Assembly (NCBI RefSeq): GCF_002414005.1
Contig: NZ_DHYG01000066.1
Span: forward strand, 62,001 to 126,000
Reading direction: 5' to 3'
Source of the DNA: Psychrobacter sp. UBA5136
Lineage (GTDB): Bacteria > Pseudomonadota > Gammaproteobacteria > Pseudomonadales > Moraxellaceae
Length of the DNA: 64,000 nt
The notes beneath the pieces are model-generated. The model was given only the letters and a program-made list of their open reading frames with translations, was not told the DNA's origin and ran no database searches. Positions 52,357-60,362 of the stretch are shown here, piece by piece. Numbering within the stretch: the stretch's first letter is position 1; every line of letters begins with the position of its first letter. Both the position numbers and the translations under genes were made by a program.

Positions 52357-52890
52357 ATGACCACCACATTTTATACGATTGGACATTCGACCCGTAGCCT
52401 TGCTGAGCTGATTGAGATGCTTCAAGCAGCCAATATCGAACTGCTCATTGATGTGCGCAGTTTTCCTCGTTCTCGTACCAACCCTGATTTTAATATCGAT
52501 ACTTTTCCAGAAGCGCTTAGTCAATTTGGCATCAGTTATCAGCACTGCCCCGACCTTGGCGGGCGACGTCCGAAGCAAAAGCAAGTCGATGAAGACATCA
52601 ATAATCTATGGCGCGTGCAAGCTTTTCATAATTATGCAGATTATGCGTTAAGTGATACTTTTCAGGCAGCTCTCGACCAACTCATTCAACTGGGAGAAAA
52701 ACAGCGTCTTACCCTTATGTGTTCTGAAGCAGTATGGTGGCGTTGCCATCGGCGCATCATTACCGATTATTTACTGCTGAGAGGCGATAGGGTAGAGCAT
52801 ATTATGGGCGTTGGTCGCTTAGATCCTGCCAAGCCAACACCCGGAGCTGAGCTTAATAGTCAAGGACAAGTGGTTTATCCAGCAGTATAA
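52357..52890 (+). CDS. DUF488 family protein
   Basis: A 177-residue cytoplasmic protein. The family's features are YTIGHSTRSLAELIEML, LIDVRSFPRSRTNPDFN, and LMCSEAVWWRCHRRIITDYL, which carries the conserved C-x-E/D-...-CHR cluster. The CHR segment suggests a redox or metal-linked activity, but no activity is established for the family. No good ribosome binding site lies before the ATG. It is monocistronic with a terminator downstream. Confidence 0.85.
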   Translation: MTTTFYTIGHSTRSLAELIEMLQAANIELLIDVRSFPRSRTNPDFNIDTFPEALSQFGISYQHCPDLGGRRPKQKQVDEDINNLWRVQAFHNYADYALSDTFQAALDQLIQLGEKQRLTLMCSEAVWWRCHRRIITDYLLLRGDRVEHIMGVGRLDPAKPTPGAELNSQGQVVYPAV

Positions 52891-52906
52891 TATAATTAAA
52901 AGAGAC

Positions 52907-52937
52907 AAAAAAAAGAGGCGCTAGTGACCTCTTTTTT
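52907..52937. terminator. two-way terminator between the DUF488 gene and trhO
   Basis: An 8-bp stem AAAAGAGG/CCTCTTTT with a 9-nt loop and flanking A and T runs, between convergent genes. Confidence 0.85.
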
Positions 52938-52982
52938 GACAATTCTTATTTAATAAGCCTTATTTAATAAATCTCAATGCCG

Positions 52983-54038
52983 TTAAGCTTTGGCTTTATT
53001 GGCGGCTTCTGCCTGACGACGGGCTTCAATCTTAGCTGCTTTACGCTTTTCAATCACGTCAATCACATCGCTACCAATATGCGCTTCGCCGCGTTTCTTG
53101 GCTAGCTGCATTTGATGCTCGCGCTCACGAAAACGCGCTTTTTGCTCTTCGCTGGCTTTATCGATACAATGCGGGCACGACTCGCCTTTGACATAGGCGG
53201 CGCTTTGCATATCATTTTGAGTAATCGGCATACGGCAAGCAAAGCATTGCTCATAGTTGCCTTTTTCTAAGTTATGATTGACTGACACACGGTTGTCAAA
53301 GACAAAGCAATCGCCCTGCCACATAGACTCGCTGGCTGGGATTTCTTCTAAATACTTTAAAATTCCGCCTTCTAAATGATAGACCTCTTCAAAGCCTTGC
53401 TCGCGCATAAATGCTGTCGATTTCTCACAGCGGATACCACCTGTGCAGAACATCGCAACTTTTTTATGCTTAGCAGGATCGAGCTCTTTAGCCACGTATT
53501 CTGGAAACTCGCGGAAGGTTTCGGTTTTTGGATTAACCGCATTTTGAAAGGTTCCAATTTGTACTTCATAATCGTTACGGGTATCAATCAGAATAACCTC
53601 AGGATCTGAGATTAGCGCATTCCATTCGCTAGGTTTCACGTAGCGACCGACCGACTGTAACGGGTCGATATTTTCTACGCCCATGGTGACGATTTCTTTT
53701 TTGAGCTTCACCTTGGTGCGGTAAAAAGGCTGGGCATCGGTATATGACTCTTTAAAAGTAAAGTTGCCAATCGCTTCGATACTGCGCAGGTATTCTAAGA
53801 CATTATCGATACCTTGGCGGCTACCAGAAATCGTGCCGTTAATGCCTTCGCTAGCAATTAATAGCGTGCCTTTGACGTCATTCTCTAGCATGGTATTTAA
53901 GATTGGCTCGCGGTATTGCTCAAAATCGTTAAAGCGCGTGAACTTATATAAAGCTGCAACCACGATATTATTGGTGACGCTATCGTATTCGGTGGCGTGG
54001 GTTGACGCTTGTACGTCAGTCGTTTGTGAGGTACTCAT
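52983..54038 (-). CDS. trhO: tRNA uridine(34) hydroxylase, rhodanese family
   Basis: TrhO (formerly YceA) forms 5-hydroxyuridine at the wobble position of several tRNAs using O2. From the chosen ATG it has 351 residues: an N-terminal UPF0176-type domain with KGTLLIASEGINGTISGS, a rhodanese domain with the active Cys in KVAMFCTGGIRCEKSTAFM (about 190-210), and a C-terminal cysteine cluster (ECFACRMPITQNDMQ...GESCPHC). CAGGAG lies 6 nt before the ATG at 54038 and decides the start; the frame opens at 54107. A lysine/alanine-rich tail ends the protein. Confidence 0.93.
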   Translation of the reverse strand: MSTSQTTDVQASTHATEYDSVTNNIVVAALYKFTRFNDFEQYREPILNTMLENDVKGTLLIASEGINGTISGSRQGIDNVLEYLRSIEAIGNFTFKESYTDAQPFYRTKVKLKKEIVTMGVENIDPLQSVGRYVKPSEWNALISDPEVILIDTRNDYEVQIGTFQNAVNPKTETFREFPEYVAKELDPAKHKKVAMFCTGGIRCEKSTAFMREQGFEEVYHLEGGILKYLEEIPASESMWQGDCFVFDNRVSVNHNLEKGNYEQCFACRMPITQNDMQSAAYVKGESCPHCIDKASEEQKARFREREHQMQLAKKRGEAHIGSDVIDVIEKRKAAKIEARRQAEAANKAKA

Positions 54039-54173
54039 GTTTTTCTCCTGCTGGCTAGGTCGCAAACCTAGTGCATTGCGTTTAAGTATGTAGATTAGAT
54101 ATAACACTAGCGCGATTGTGGAATTGGCTAATGCGGGCGTAGTTTAACAAATTTTAAAAAGGTTTTGGCGTTT

Positions 54174-54213
54174 TTATTATCTTAACGTCTCATAGAAATA
54201 TGAGAGATAATAA
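54174..54213. repeat. nested palindrome in the trhO upstream region
   Basis: TTATTATCT (54174-54182) and AGATAATAA (54205-54213) surround TCTCATA (54188-54194) and TATGAGA (54199-54205). The whole 40-nt segment can fold into two stacked stems. It lies between the trhO start and the terminator of the Sel1-repeat gene. Confidence 0.7.
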
Positions 54214-54220
54214 AAATGAA

Positions 54221-54252
54221 AAAACAAAAAAGCCCAGTAAAATACTGAGCTT
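54221..54252 (-). terminator. terminator of the Sel1-repeat gene
   Basis: On the minus strand: stem AAGC-TCAGTA/TACTGGGCTT with one mismatch and a short loop, followed by TTTTTTG then more Ts. Confidence 0.75.
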
Positions 54253-54292
54253 ATTTAATATTTATGATATCAAGCTAAAAATTTGGCCTAGA

Positions 54293-54874
54293 TTACTTAC
54301 TTTGGAACCAAGTATCGGCTTTGCTACGCGCGCTAGCGATATCAGCACTTGATAAGTTTAATGCCAATTGACCGATTTTACCGCGTGCTTTGTTACGGAC
54401 TTTTTCATCAAGCATACCGTCACGAGCAGCCAAGTCATACCATTTATAAGCATCGACCAAGTTTTTTTGCTTTTCATCAAGTAGGGCAAGCGTATAGCTG
54501 GCACGGTTGTCGCCGCGCATCGCTGCTTTTTCTAGCCATAAGCGCGCTTGTTGAAGGTTTGGTTGTACGCCTTCTCCGCGCAAATACATGATGGCAAGGT
54601 TCAACTGAGCAGGGGCAACGCCTTGCTGAGCTGCTTTGGTGTACCACTGGATGGCTTGCTGGGTGTTTTGGGCAACGCCTTCACCCTTTTGCAAGCGCTT
54701 GGCTAAATAAAACTGGGCGTGATTGTTACCTTGGGCAGCGCTGGCAGACAGCTCACTGATAGGCATTAGCTCAAAACGTGAGGTATCAAGTGGCACGTTT
54801 GATATTAACTCAGCGTTGGCAAGGCCTGCACAAGAAAACAGGGCGGTAAACAACGCAGCTTTTAATAGTTTCAT
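54293..54874 (-). CDS. exported Sel1-like (TPR) repeat protein
   Basis: A 193-residue protein with a signal peptide (1-21, cleaved after LANA). Three to four Sel1-type repeats follow: NNHAQFYLAKRLQKGEGVAQNTQQAIQWYTKAAQQG, VAPAQLNLAIMYLRGEGVQPNLQQARLWLEKAAMRG, and NRASYTLALLDEKQKNLVDAYKWYDLAARDG. These form helical hairpins used for protein contacts; a specific partner is not known. It is transcribed alone, with the terminator on the far side. Confidence 0.85.
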   Translation of the reverse strand: MKLLKAALFTALFSCAGLANAELISNVPLDTSRFELMPISELSASAAQGNNHAQFYLAKRLQKGEGVAQNTQQAIQWYTKAAQQGVAPAQLNLAIMYLRGEGVQPNLQQARLWLEKAAMRGDNRASYTLALLDEKQKNLVDAYKWYDLAARDGMLDEKVRNKARGKIGQLALNLSSADIASARSKADTWFQSK

Positions 54875-55294
54875 AGCAGCTCCAAAATTAGGCAGTTAAT
54901 AAGCAAAAAAGTTGCACCGCTAAAATTGTCTCGTTAAAGACAGTGAGGCGGCGATAACAATTAGGTGAAATCTTGCGCTACCTTCTAACCTAATTATTAG
55001 CAATAACATTTATATATTTAGTGGGTCGTTGCCACAAATCGGGCCGATAAACGGTTAAAAAATCCGATAAACGGTCGTAATTGGGGTGCGACTGACACTA
55101 TTTTGCTAGCTTAACATCCAAACTTACGAAACTCAAATACTAATTACACGATTTAATGCTTACTTATACCTCATCGACCTCAATAAAATCATAGAGTTAC
55201 TTAAGCGTAAGGATAATTTAACAATCTATTAAGGTTAAAATGATGACTTATGGTGTTTAATTGTCCTTTAATAAAGAATAAATAAACACAGCTA
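54875..55294 (-). other. intergenic region between metW and the Sel1-repeat gene
   Basis: 420 nt. Two exact copies of CCGATAAACGGT (55044-55055 and 55064-55075) sit 20 nt apart. Promoter of the Sel1-repeat gene not clear. No metW terminator seen. Confidence 0.5.
55044..55075. repeat. two direct copies of CCGATAAACGGT
   Basis: Identical 12-mers at 55044-55055 and 55064-55075, 20 nt centre to centre (about two helical turns). Each 12-mer has CCG...CGG ends, so each is itself partly palindromic. Confidence 0.85.
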
Positions 55295-55912
55295 TTACTC
55301 AGGTTTTTGTTTGGTCACGCGATAAATAGCGACGTCTGCGAGCAGATTGGGTGCTTGGCGTATTAACGCTGTCATCAGCGGCGCATGGCCTTTTTCAGAA
55401 TCACTGACGGCAAAGCGATTGATGATATGAATATCGTGCTGCGCGCACAGCTGCTCAAAGTCTTTAAAGGTGCATAAATGAATGTTCGGGGTGTTATACC
55501 ACTCATAAGGCAGCGCTTCTGAAACGGGCATTAGACCTTTTAGCCCCAAATGCAGGCGGTTTTGCCAGTGGGCAAAGTTGGGAAAGGTAATGACGGCTTC
55601 GCGGGCAACGCGTAGCATATCGAGCAATAACACATCAGGCGCTTTTACCGCTTGCAGGGCGCGCGCCATAATGACGGTATCAAAGCTGTTATCCGCAAAG
55701 CGCGCTAGGCCATCATTGAGATCTTGTTCGACGATAGATAAGCCCTTAGCGATGGCTTCATTGATTTTATCGCCGTCAATCTCAAGCCCGTAGCCGGTCA
55801 CGCCGCGTTTTTGTTGCAGATGTGCCAGCAGATCGCCATTGCCACAGCCTAAATCCAGCACGTGTGAATGCGGTGCAATCCAGCGCTCAGCCAGTTGATG
55901 ATCCATTCTCAT
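55295..55912 (-). CDS. metW: methionine biosynthesis protein MetW
   Basis: A 205-residue SAM-dependent methyltransferase-fold protein that works with MetX in methionine synthesis. The fold is clear: HSHVLDLGCGNGDLLAHLQ (motif I), DGDKINEAIAKGLSIVEQDLNDGL, and FDTVIMARALQAVKAP. WQNRLHLGLKGLMPVSEALPYEWYNTPNIHLCTFKDFEQLC is typical of MetW. The start ATG overlaps the metX stop by 4 nt (ATGA), so they are translationally coupled. Confidence 0.92.
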   Translation of the reverse strand: MRMDHQLAERWIAPHSHVLDLGCGNGDLLAHLQQKRGVTGYGLEIDGDKINEAIAKGLSIVEQDLNDGLARFADNSFDTVIMARALQAVKAPDVLLLDMLRVAREAVITFPNFAHWQNRLHLGLKGLMPVSEALPYEWYNTPNIHLCTFKDFEQLCAQHDIHIINRFAVSDSEKGHAPLMTALIRQAPNLLADVAIYRVTKQKPE

Positions 55913-57393
55913 GAGCGCGCTCCTGTACTTGGTCGGCTGTTTTGACGACTGTCTTTTGACTGAGTGTTTTTTATCGGGCTTTTTTTCGGTTGGCTTTTTT
56001 TCGACTGGCTTTTTGTCAAAGTGGCATCAGAGATAAATGGCGCGGTCAAAAAGCCTTTAACGGCGCCCATATAACGTGGAATATCAAATAAAAACGAATC
56101 ATGACCATGCGGCGCATCAACATTGATATAGCTGACCGGTTTGCCAGTCGCCATTAATGCATCGACAATCTCTTGCGAGCGCTCCGGAGCAAAGCGCCAA
56201 TCTGTGGTAAATGACACGATCAGATATTGGCACTGCGTATGGGCAAAGGCGGCTTTAAGCGCGCTGAGTTCTTGCTCGTTGGTTGTATCAATGTCCTCGA
56301 TATCGGCGCTGTCAGCTAATGTTTTTTCAAGCTCGTCCTTGTTAGTATCCGCTTTTACTGAGGCGCCGATTGATGATTCTAATGGCTCTTCTGCTCCTAA
56401 TGCTGACGATGACGTTGATGGATAGTCACGCGTTGGATCAAAATAATCTAAAGCCTTGGTCATGAGCAAATAAGTATTGGCATCGAAGTTTTCGCTAAAG
56501 CGTTCGCCTTGATAGCGCAGATAGCTTTCGACCTGAAACTCAACATCGTAGCCATACATAAATTTACCAGATTTTAAATCACGGCCGAATTTTGCCTTCA
56601 TGGCGTCATCGGTCAAATAGGTGATATGGCCAACCATGCGCGCAAGGATAAGCCCGCGCCGAGGATAAGTACCTGCCTGCAAGTAGCGCCCATCTTTAAA
56701 ATCGGGGTCGGATAATATGGACTGACGCGCAACTTCGTTAAAAGCGATATTTTGCGCTGAAAGCTTTGGCGTACTGGCAATGACCACACAGCGTTTTAAA
56801 CGCTCTGGATAATCGACCGACCATTGCATGGCCTGCATACCGCCCATTGAGCCGCCAACGACGGCGTGCCACACCTCAATGCCCAGTCGGTCTGAGAGCA
56901 TGGCTTGGGTTTTTACCCAGTCTTTAATGGTGACAAGGGGAAAGTCAGGGCCATAAACTCGTGGTTCTCCACCATCGCTTATACTATCTGGATTAATCGT
57001 CGTGGGACCTGTAGAGCCAAAGCAGCTGCCGATATTATTTAAGCAAACAACATAAAACTGATTGGTATCAATGGCTTTATTGGGGCCAATCATATTGTCC
57101 CACCAGCCGGCTTTTTTATCATCGTCACTATGGAAACCCGCTGCATGATGGCTACCAGACAAGGCATGGCAAATCAAAATGGCGTTTGATTTGTCGCTAT
57201 TGAGCGTGCCGTAAGTTTCAACAATTAAATCAAACGCGGGCAGGGTGCGGTTACACTCCAAGGTCAACGGCTCAGCGAAATGAAAAGTCTGCGGCGTGAC
57301 GATGCCAACCGAGCCTGCCAAACCGGCGGCACCTGCCGTATTAGAAGAATGATTGGTGGAGTGTTCACTGGTACTATCAGAACGTGCGCTCAA
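55909..57393 (-). CDS. metX: homoserine O-acyltransferase MetX with insertion and basic tail
   Basis: MetX activates homoserine with an acyl-CoA for methionine synthesis; whether acetyl- or succinyl-CoA cannot be read here, though metW-linked enzymes often use succinyl-CoA. It is an alpha/beta hydrolase: ICHALSGSHHAAG, GSMGGMQAMQW with S182, D398 in SFTTDWRF and H431 in HGHDSFLFD. Length 494 against the usual 370-390. The extra parts are residues 1-30, an acidic insertion at about 325-375 (EEPLESS...ADSADIEDID) and a Lys/Ser tail at 458-494. The start is TTG with GAGG 6 nt upstream; there is no other start nearby. Confidence 0.93.
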   Translation of the reverse strand: MSARSDSTSEHSTNHSSNTAGAAGLAGSVGIVTPQTFHFAEPLTLECNRTLPAFDLIVETYGTLNSDKSNAILICHALSGSHHAAGFHSDDDKKAGWWDNMIGPNKAIDTNQFYVVCLNNIGSCFGSTGPTTINPDSISDGGEPRVYGPDFPLVTIKDWVKTQAMLSDRLGIEVWHAVVGGSMGGMQAMQWSVDYPERLKRCVVIASTPKLSAQNIAFNEVARQSILSDPDFKDGRYLQAGTYPRRGLILARMVGHITYLTDDAMKAKFGRDLKSGKFMYGYDVEFQVESYLRYQGERFSENFDANTYLLMTKALDYFDPTRDYPSTSSSALGAEEPLESSIGASVKADTNKDELEKTLADSADIEDIDTTNEQELSALKAAFAHTQCQYLIVSFTTDWRFAPERSQEIVDALMATGKPVSYINVDAPHGHDSFLFDIPRYMGAVKGFLTAPFISDATLTKSQSKKSQPKKSPIKNTQSKDSRQNSRPSTGARS

Positions 57394-57885
57394 AGCTACC
57401 TCACAAAACTACAGTTATAAGTAAAACGACGGTTATAAATAAACAAACTTAAGATGGCGACAGTCATTTGCCGATGTTTTTTGAATTAGGCTTGTCTATT
57501 GTATGGCGATGCGCCTAGGAGTACAACCTTCGCGCGCAGTCTTTCAAGTAATGTCTAAACAGACACTATCTTCACCGCAATCAGGTGCAACATCCAGCGT
57601 TTTACCCTGCGTTTGCGACAGATAAAATGTTACACTGATGATAACGATATAACCTAGTATTTAGCTGTGATTTTGTATTTAATTAATCAAAACCTGCTTA
57701 GTTAATTTTGATAATTGCTAAGCGTGGTTAATTAGTACTTAATAGTACTATTGCCAAATAAGTGGCTAAAGCATTTAATTTTGCATTTTTAATTCAGCTT
57801 ATTTTTTACTTTATTTGAAATGCTTTTTAGATACTCGAAGCTTATAACATCACAATAACATAATCCAATAATAGATAATGCCATT
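57394..57885. other. intergenic region between metX and hemH
   Basis: 492 nt between divergent genes. It should hold the metX and hemH promoters. I see no clear methionine-responsive riboswitch or sigma-70 pair. The hemH end is very AT-rich. Confidence 0.4.
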
Positions 57886-58905
57886 ATGAAACCTGAATTG
57901 CCGCCACGTATTGCCGTTTTATTAGTCAACCTAGGTACGCCCGATGAGCCGACCGCGCCTGCCGTCCGTCGTTATCTAAGACAGTTTTTGTCCGACCCGC
58001 GGGTGATTGAAATTCCAAAATTCTTATGGGCAATCATACTCAATTTATTTGTCTTGCCAAGCCGCCCAACACGCGTGGCAAAGGCTTATGCCAGCATTTG
58101 GGAAGGCGATTCACCGATTCGTAAAATTCTAAAAAGTCAGGTTGAGCTGCTCGAGCTGCGTTTGGCAAATAGCGCCGCGCCATTTCGCGTTTCTGTGCAT
58201 GCGGCGATGAGCTATGGCAATCCTGGTTTGCCCGAGGTGATGGACACGCTGCGTAGCGAGGGCGTGGATCATTTCGTCATTTTACCTTTATTTCCGCAGT
58301 ATTCGGCGACCTCAGGCGGCGCGGTTTATGATGCGTTGACGAAATGGACGCTAAAGCAGCGCAACTTGCCGAACTATAGCATTGTCAAAGACTACTTTGC
58401 GCATCCGCTTTATATTCAAGCATTGGCCGACTCGATTCGCCGCTTTCAAGCAAAACATGGTAAGCCTGAAAAATTGATGTTTAGCTTTCACGGGATTCCG
58501 CAGCCTTACGCGGATAAAGGTGATCCGTATCCAAAACGCTGTAAATGTACCGCCGCGCAAGTTGCTCAAGAGCTTGGCTTAAAGGATGATGAATGGATTA
58601 TCAGTTTCCAGTCGCGTTTTGGTAAGCAAGAGTGGGTGAAGCCGTACACCGATGTGGTATTAGAAGATTGGGGCAAATCGGGCGTGCGCTCAGTACAAGT
58701 CATTAGTCCAGCGTTCTCTGCCGATTGCCTAGAAACCTTAGAGGAGTTGGCAATCGAAAACCGTGATAATTTTTTAAACGCAGGCGGGCAGGAGTATCAT
58801 TATATTCCAGCGTTGAATCTTGATGAGGGGCACATTGATTTGCTTGAAGCTTTAAGCTTGCCGTTGGTCAAAGGCTGGGTGGGCACGTTGGATGGTTGGG
58901 TTTAA
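57886..58905 (+). CDS. hemH: ferrochelatase
   Basis: HemH inserts Fe2+ into protoporphyrin IX, the final step of haem synthesis. AVLLVNLGTPDEPTAPAVRRYLRQFLSDPRVIE starts the protein, the catalytic His is in MFSFHGIPQPYADKGDPYPKRCKCT, and the conserved Glu lies in SADCLETLEELAIENRDNF. Length 339, near E. coli (320). No strong ribosome binding site is visible before the ATG. It is monocistronic and ends with a terminator. Confidence 0.96.
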   Translation: MKPELPPRIAVLLVNLGTPDEPTAPAVRRYLRQFLSDPRVIEIPKFLWAIILNLFVLPSRPTRVAKAYASIWEGDSPIRKILKSQVELLELRLANSAAPFRVSVHAAMSYGNPGLPEVMDTLRSEGVDHFVILPLFPQYSATSGGAVYDALTKWTLKQRNLPNYSIVKDYFAHPLYIQALADSIRRFQAKHGKPEKLMFSFHGIPQPYADKGDPYPKRCKCTAAQVAQELGLKDDEWIISFQSRFGKQEWVKPYTDVVLEDWGKSGVRSVQVISPAFSADCLETLEELAIENRDNFLNAGGQEYHYIPALNLDEGHIDLLEALSLPLVKGWVGTLDGWV

Positions 58906-58953
58906 TTGACGTGGCAAATGGCATAAAAATTAAATAACACAAAAATACGGCAT

Positions 58954-58988
58954 AAAAAAATACCGCACGTCACGTCCGGTATTTTTTT
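58954..58988. terminator. two-way terminator after hemH
   Basis: Stem AAATACCG/CGGTATTT with an 11-nt loop, flanked by As and Ts. It can also serve the convergent gene at 59053. Confidence 0.85.
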
Positions 58989-59052
58989 GGATAATGCTTC
59001 TTTAAAATACAATATTTTTTAAAGATGACGTTTTTTTAAAGAGGACGTTTCT

Positions 59053-59394
59053 TTAAAAATTGTCATCATTAGAAATTTCTGCCGCATCTTTGTCTGCGAT
59101 ATCGACGATATCAGGATAATCGTCGTCATCTAAATTTTCTTCAACCAACACTTCATTGATACGCGCCTCATCGACGTTTTGGCGATGCATCGGCGTAATG
59201 CCTTGGGTCGCATCCGTACCCACTTCAGAATTACTAAATCCTGCCGAATTATCGATCACATCGTCATCATCAAAGGTGTGCAGCATAGGATTGTCTAAAT
59301 CAATCTCTTGGCTACCGTCTTCGTTATCATCCATACTGCTATCGCCTTCAATATGATCCATCTCTTCTGGCAGCGGGGTTTTTGAATTGTCCAT
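59053..59394 (-). CDS. small highly acidic protein of unknown function
   Basis: A 113-residue protein with no recognised domain, rich in Asp and Glu with few basic residues. Acidic runs include FDDDDVID, EENLDDDDYPDIVDIADKD. It has a single hydrophobic-poor composition with no signal peptide or membrane segment, and is probably disordered. GAGGA 8 nt before the ATG at 59394 favours that start over an ATG at 59430. It lies between hemH and a membrane protein gene, transcribed against hemH. Confidence 0.7.
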   Translation of the reverse strand: MDNSKTPLPEEMDHIEGDSSMDDNEDGSQEIDLDNPMLHTFDDDDVIDNSAGFSNSEVGTDATQGITPMHRQNVDEARINEVLVEENLDDDDYPDIVDIADKDAAEISNDDNF

Positions 59395-59587
59395 GGATAT
59401 GTCCTCATTATTGTTATCAATACTATTCACATTATTATGGTTAATGATTGTTAGAGTTAATTATCGAATTTATGGCTATCAGTGTGCCGCGTTATGAAGC
59501 CGACTACCAGTAATAAGGTGTCACAGGATGTTCAAAAAATGTAAGAAGACAAGGGGATAAATTTAAAAACCTCGCTGTCAGTTGCTG

Positions 59588-60127
59588 CTAATTGGTATTA
59601 CACATGTCGTCATAGTTTGGCTGAGGTAAAAACCGACTTTCAAACTCAGTAAGTTTAAAACGCCACAAGTAAGCCAAGGCGATGGTATAAATAATCGTCT
59701 CTGAAATCTCTTCTACCATCTCGCCGATGCTTTCAGGGATCAAAATAGCATTTTCACCCATATATTGTAAGACGGCCAATACGGCTACGATGAGGTATAA
59801 GCTTACCCTAACGTCCTTTAACACTGCCCAAAGATAACGCCATGAATAGGTAAGCAATCCAATAATGAAAACCAAAATGATTACGAGCACGCTATCTTCC
59901 CACCAGTCATAGGAATGGGAGAGAAACGAAAAATCGCTAGGAATAAAGAGATCTGGTAAGTAGTTTAATTCACGACGAATCACTTCAAGAAACACGAGAA
60001 TTGAGGCCAGCCAAAAATAGCGGCTTTGCTTGCTGCGGCTTTGTACTACATACTGCGTGCAACGTAGCAAGCAGATGATTAATATAATATTACCAGGGAT
60101 TTCGATGACGCCATCTGAATGTAAAAT
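59588..60127 (-). CDS. membrane protein of unknown function, probable ATT start
   Basis: An integral membrane protein with about four to five helices, one of them (EIPGNIILIICLL) at the N-terminus. A distinctive segment is ENAILIPESIGEMVEEISETIIYTIALAYLWRF. The frame is open up to a TAG at 60139. There is no ATG, GTG or TTG before a TTG at 60070, which has no ribosome binding site. An AGGAG at 60134-60138 lies 6 nt before an in-frame ATT at 60127-60125, giving 179 residues with an intact first helix. I call this start, with the caution that it could instead be a lost ATG. A terminator-like hairpin sits 19 nt upstream. Confidence 0.72.
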   Translation of the reverse strand: MLHSDGVIEIPGNIILIICLLRCTQYVVQSRSKQSRYFWLASILVFLEVIRRELNYLPDLFIPSDFSFLSHSYDWWEDSVLVIILVFIIGLLTYSWRYLWAVLKDVRVSLYLIVAVLAVLQYMGENAILIPESIGEMVEEISETIIYTIALAYLWRFKLTEFESRFLPQPNYDDMCNTN

Positions 60128-60145
60128 GGAACGCTCCTAATGTTA

Positions 60146-60176
60146 AAAATAAAAAAGTGAGCGCAAAGGCTCACTT
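60146..60176 (-). terminator. terminator after polA, just ahead of the ATT-start gene
   Basis: On the minus strand: 8-bp stem AAGTGAGC/GCTCACTT with a 6-nt loop, then TTTTATTTTT. It ends the polA transcript but lies only 19 nt before the start of the downstream membrane protein gene. Confidence 0.85.
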
Positions 60177-60362
60177 AAATCGTAAACTACCGTATAAAAA
60201 AGCAATATTTAAAGCACTAACCCGTAAAAAACAATCTAATCTAGGTTTATTATACTGCTAAGATCAGTGTACTGCTATTAGCGAGTTTAAACGCTATCGT
60301 TTAAGCTTTTCTTGTATTTGAGCCAGTTTTAAATTAGCCAATACTGTGAGAAAGCTCAGCCA

